A DNA stretch of 7,697 nt from Ilumatobacteraceae bacterium. GTDB taxonomy: Bacteria; Actinomycetota; Acidimicrobiia; Acidimicrobiales; Ilumatobacteraceae. The number at the start of each line of letters is the position of its first letter. The stretch's first letter is position 1. Under the pieces are notes generated by a model. It ran no database searches. It saw only the letters and a program-made list of their open reading frames with translations, and was not told the DNA's origin. The stretch lies in the NCBI GenBank assembly GCA_025456105.1, contig JALOLG010000056.1, positions 1-7,697 on the forward strand, in the 5' to 3' direction. Both the position numbers and the translations under genes were made by a program. Of this stretch, positions 5,625-7,697 are shown in pieces.

Positions 5625-6803
5625 ATGGCCAAGACAGCCGCAGCCGTGGCGATCCCGCAGAGCGTCGAGGAGCTGACGCCCGAGTGGTTCAGCGAGCACC
5701 TGGGCGCGCACGTCGGTGCTGCCACCGTGGTGGAGGTCGAGCACGAGGAGATCGGCACCGGCATCGGGTTCGTCGGTGAGATCCTGCGCTGCCGCCTCAC
5801 CGCCGACGGGCCGGCCGAGCCGGGCATGCCGACCTCGGTGATCGTGAAGGTGCCGGCCCGCAACCCGGTGAACCGGGCGATGGGCGAGGCGCTCGGCGCG
5901 TACGAGCGCGAGATCCAGGTGTACGGCCGGCTCGGCGACCGGCTCGGGATCCCCATGCCGCGCCTGTACCACTGCAACCTCGACCCCAACCCGGTGCCGT
6001 GGCTCGACCGCCCGCTGCTGTGGCTGCTCGAGCACCTGCCGGTGCGCGGGGTGGGCTGGCTGGGCGACAGGTTCCTGGCCATGTCCACCAAGAGCCAGCG
6101 CCGCTACCTGCTCGTGATCGAAGACGTCGCCGACGCTCGCCCGCCGTCGCAGGTGGCCGGAGGCTCCCTCGACGACGCGCTCGTGGCGCTCGACGTGCTC
6201 GCCAAGTTCCACGCCGCGAACTGGCGCACCGGCGACGACGACGTCGACGTCGATCGGGTGTGGCCGATCTGCCGCGTGCCGCGGCTGTACCAGTCGAGCT
6301 ACCGCCGCAACCGCGAGCTGTTCGTGGAGCGCTTCGGCGAGCTGGCCGGGCCCGAGGTGATCGAGCTGCTCGACCGGGTGCAGGCCGAGCTGCCCGAGAT
6401 GATGGAGCACCTCGCGTCGCCGCCCACCGTGCTGCTGCACGGCGACTACCGGCTCGACAACCTGCTGTTCCGACCCGACGGCAGCGTGGTGGTGGTCGAC
6501 TACCAGCTCGTCGGCATCGGGCGGCCGGGCTGGGACGTCGCGTACTTCATCACCACCGCGCTGACGGCCGATCACCGCGACGAGGAGGAGCAGATGCTCC
6601 GCCACTACCACGAGGCGCTCGTGGCGGCCGGGGTCACCGACCACTCCTACGCGGAGCTCGTCGCCGACGTCACGCTCACCAAGCGCGTGCTTGCCCACCG
6701 GTTCGTGGGCACGGTCGACGGGTTCGACACGACGATCGCCGGCACCGACGCGTCGTTCGTCGACCTCATGGTCGGGCGGGTGATGGACTGGGTCCGGCCG
6801 TGA
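5625..6803 (+). CDS. Phosphotransferase of the APH / ecdysteroid-kinase-like family
   Basis: This 392-residue protein has a eukaryotic-kinase-like small-molecule kinase fold. A glycine-rich loop GTGIGFVGE (44-52) is followed by the ATP-binding lysine Lys75 in VIVKVPA and a helix glutamate at about 94-96 (YERE). The hinge strand LLVIEDV is at 162-168. The catalytic loop HGDYRLDNLLF (272-282) supplies Asp274 and Asn279, and Asp292 in VVVDYQ binds metal. DVAYF (304-308) is also typical. The DYQ form and overall layout resemble the ecdysteroid-kinase/CHK-like branch more than classical aminoglycoside resistance enzymes. The likely reaction is ATP-dependent phosphorylation of a hydroxyl on a small molecule or acyl carrier, but the substrate is unknown. 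ATG 5625 is preferred because GGAGG ends four bases before it; the frame stays open further left only because it is opposite the monooxygenase start. Its 3' end overlaps the convergent Rieske gene by 38 bases. Confidence 0.88.
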   Translation: MAKTAAAVAIPQSVEELTPEWFSEHLGAHVGAATVVEVEHEEIGTGIGFVGEILRCRLTADGPAEPGMPTSVIVKVPARNPVNRAMGEALGAYEREIQVYGRLGDRLGIPMPRLYHCNLDPNPVPWLDRPLLWLLEHLPVRGVGWLGDRFLAMSTKSQRRYLLVIEDVADARPPSQVAGGSLDDALVALDVLAKFHAANWRTGDDDVDVDRVWPICRVPRLYQSSYRRNRELFVERFGELAGPEVIELLDRVQAELPEMMEHLASPPTVLLHGDYRLDNLLFRPDGSVVVVDYQLVGIGRPGWDVAYFITTALTADHRDEEEQMLRHYHEALVAAGVTDHSYAELVADVTLTKRVLAHRFVGTVDGFDTTIAGTDASFVDLMVGRVMDWVRP

Positions 6804-7697
6804 ACAGCGCCGGCAGGTCGGCGTCGTCGGTGTCGACGATGGCCTGCACCCACTGGTGGAACCGCTGCGCGCCGCCCTCGTTGCGCCCGAACACGAAGTG
6901 CGACTTGGCACCGGTCTTCACCGTGCGCTGGATGCGGTTGCCGGTGAGGTAGTCCTCGTCGCGCACGACGTGCTCGAGGAACGCCATCGTGCCGCGGATG
7001 CCCTCGAGCAGCTCGTCGGTGGGCTCGACGGTGCTGAGGAAGTTCTGGATGGTGACCGACGTGTCGGGGTCGTCGCCCGGGAACAGCTGCGACACCATGT
7101 AGACGCGGCAGCCGCCCGCGTCGAACGTGGCGATCGAGATGTGCGGGAAGATCGTGATCACACCCCCGGTCAGCGCCGGCGCCGGCCACTCCTCGGGCGG
7201 GAGGTGCTCCCACTTGGCGAGCTTCTCCGACGGTGACGTGACCACCTGGTGCGGGCCCCACGAGTCGAAGCTCGCCTTGCTGGAGAAGTCCGGTCCGAAC
7301 GTCGCCTTGTGGAGGATCGGCAGGTGGTAGAAGTCGACGTAGCCGTCGTACGCGACCTTCCAGTTGGGTCCGGGGATCACGTTGGTGCCCACCGGGAACG
7401 CGTGCTCCACGTCGAGCAGCTCGAGCACCGAGTCGTAGCCCTGGAGGAACGCGTCGATGTCGATGTGGCTGCCGGGCGTGATCGACGCCCAGATGAACCC
7501 GGCCCGCTCCGCGACCGGCAGCGGGGTGAGGCCCATGCACGACGTGTCGACGTCGCCGAAGTCGGCCCGGTCGAGGATGCCGACCAGGTCGCCGCTCTCG
7601 TCGTAGCTCCACGCGTGGTACGGGCACGTGAAGCGGCGGGCGGTCCCGGTACCGGGCTCCACGACGACCGCGCCGCGGTGGCTGCACATGTTGACGA
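6766..7697 (-). CDS. Rieske-type ring-hydroxylating oxygenase alpha subunit, N-terminus cut by window edge
   Basis: The visible 309 codons encode most of an alpha subunit of the aromatic-ring-hydroxylating (Rieske non-haem iron) oxygenases, which use a ferredoxin/reductase electron supply. Counting the Met codon at 7689 as 1, the Rieske cluster ligands are Cys2 and His4 (CSHRG) and Cys22 and His25 (CPYHAW). The catalytic domain (about 100-290) has the mononuclear iron motif D119-FYH122-LPIL-H127. A downstream acidic ligand is probably Asp246 in the DEDYLTGNRIQ stretch, followed by the family-typical GRNE and FHQWV near the end. The reading frame continues to the right edge (Val-Asn before the Met), so Met 7689 is internal and not the start; probably 60-100 N-terminal residues are missing. 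The 3' end overlaps the phosphotransferase gene by 38 bases. No ferredoxin, reductase or beta subunit is visible. The substrate is unknown; oxidation of a ring or N/O-methyl group is possible. Confidence 0.92.
   Translation of the reverse strand, partial: VNMCSHRGAVVVEPGTGTARRFTCPYHAWSYDESGDLVGILDRADFGDVDTSCMGLTPLPVAERAGFIWASITPGSHIDIDAFLQGYDSVLELLDVEHAFPVGTNVIPGPNWKVAYDGYVDFYHLPILHKATFGPDFSSKASFDSWGPHQVVTSPSEKLAKWEHLPPEEWPAPALTGGVITIFPHISIATFDAGGCRVYMVSQLFPGDDPDTSVTIQNFLSTVEPTDELLEGIRGTMAFLEHVVRDEDYLTGNRIQRTVKTGAKSHFVFGRNEGGAQRFHQWVQAIVDTDDADLPALFTAGPSPSPARP

Noticed and set aside
4052..5779. Long plus-strand open frame (575 codons) opposite the monooxygenase.
   Set aside because: It is antisense to a gene with complete FAD and NADP motifs; its translation is low-complexity and Val/Ala/Asp-rich, as expected from the strong third-position GC bias.
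5573..6091. N-terminal extension of the monooxygenase by up to 173 residues.
   Set aside because: The added sequence is antisense to the phosphotransferase and Ser/Pro/Arg-rich; ATG 5572 gives the N-terminus expected for the enzyme family.
7687..7689. Met codon at 7689 as the start of the Rieske protein.
   Set aside because: It lies directly before the first cluster cysteine, and the frame continues to the window edge; Rieske proteins have a sizeable N-terminal part before this motif.
1..7697. tRNA, rRNA, CRISPR array, insertion sequence or prophage sign.
   Set aside because: No repeat array, transposase motif, terminal inverted repeats or RNA-gene signature seen on either strand; genes fill nearly all the sequence.

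Overview
The window is very GC-rich DNA with compact, frequently strand-switching genes, strong G/C third-position bias and GGAGG-type ribosome sites. The protein families (TIGR03086-type metal-binding proteins, a DinB protein with a pentapeptide-like N-terminus, a long-form Baeyer-Villiger-type monooxygenase, paired small fluoride channels) suggest a soil or aquatic actinobacterium, possibly of the Acidimicrobiia (Ilumatobacter/Iamia type). This placement is an inference from gene content, not from a marker gene. I see nine protein genes, two of them cut by the window ends. There are no RNA genes, mobile elements or CRISPR, and no gene-free stretch over 65 bases.

Left part (1-2233): a TIGR03086-family protein (minus strand, C-terminus off the left edge) is divergent from a membrane-anchored alpha/beta hydrolase (plus). 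The hydrolase runs tail to tail, with a 20-base overlap, into a second, complete TIGR03086-family protein (minus).

Middle part (2275-3771): a plus-strand operon of three genes. Two adjacent fluoride-channel (FluC/CrcB) genes overlap by four bases (GTGA). Twenty-two bases later comes a protein with an N-terminal pentapeptide-repeat-like strand stack joined to a DinB domain. The two channel subunits have opposite charge biases, which suggests an antiparallel heterodimer.

Right part (3776-7697): three genes that look catabolic. A 598-residue FAD/NADPH monooxygenase with the Baeyer-Villiger fingerprint (minus) is divergent from an APH/ecdysteroid-kinase-like phosphotransferase (plus). The phosphotransferase overlaps tail to tail by 38 bases with a Rieske-type ring-hydroxylating oxygenase alpha subunit (minus, N-terminus off the right edge). 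Together they could serve oxidation of a cyclic or terpenoid/steroid-like compound, but nothing in the sequence fixes the substrate.

I found no clearly unprecedented system. The most notable points are the fluoride-channel pair with a Phe-to-Tyr change in one subunit's pore motif, its apparent operon with a pentapeptide-DinB protein, and three members of the DinB/mycothiol-isomerase fold superfamily within 3.8 kb.
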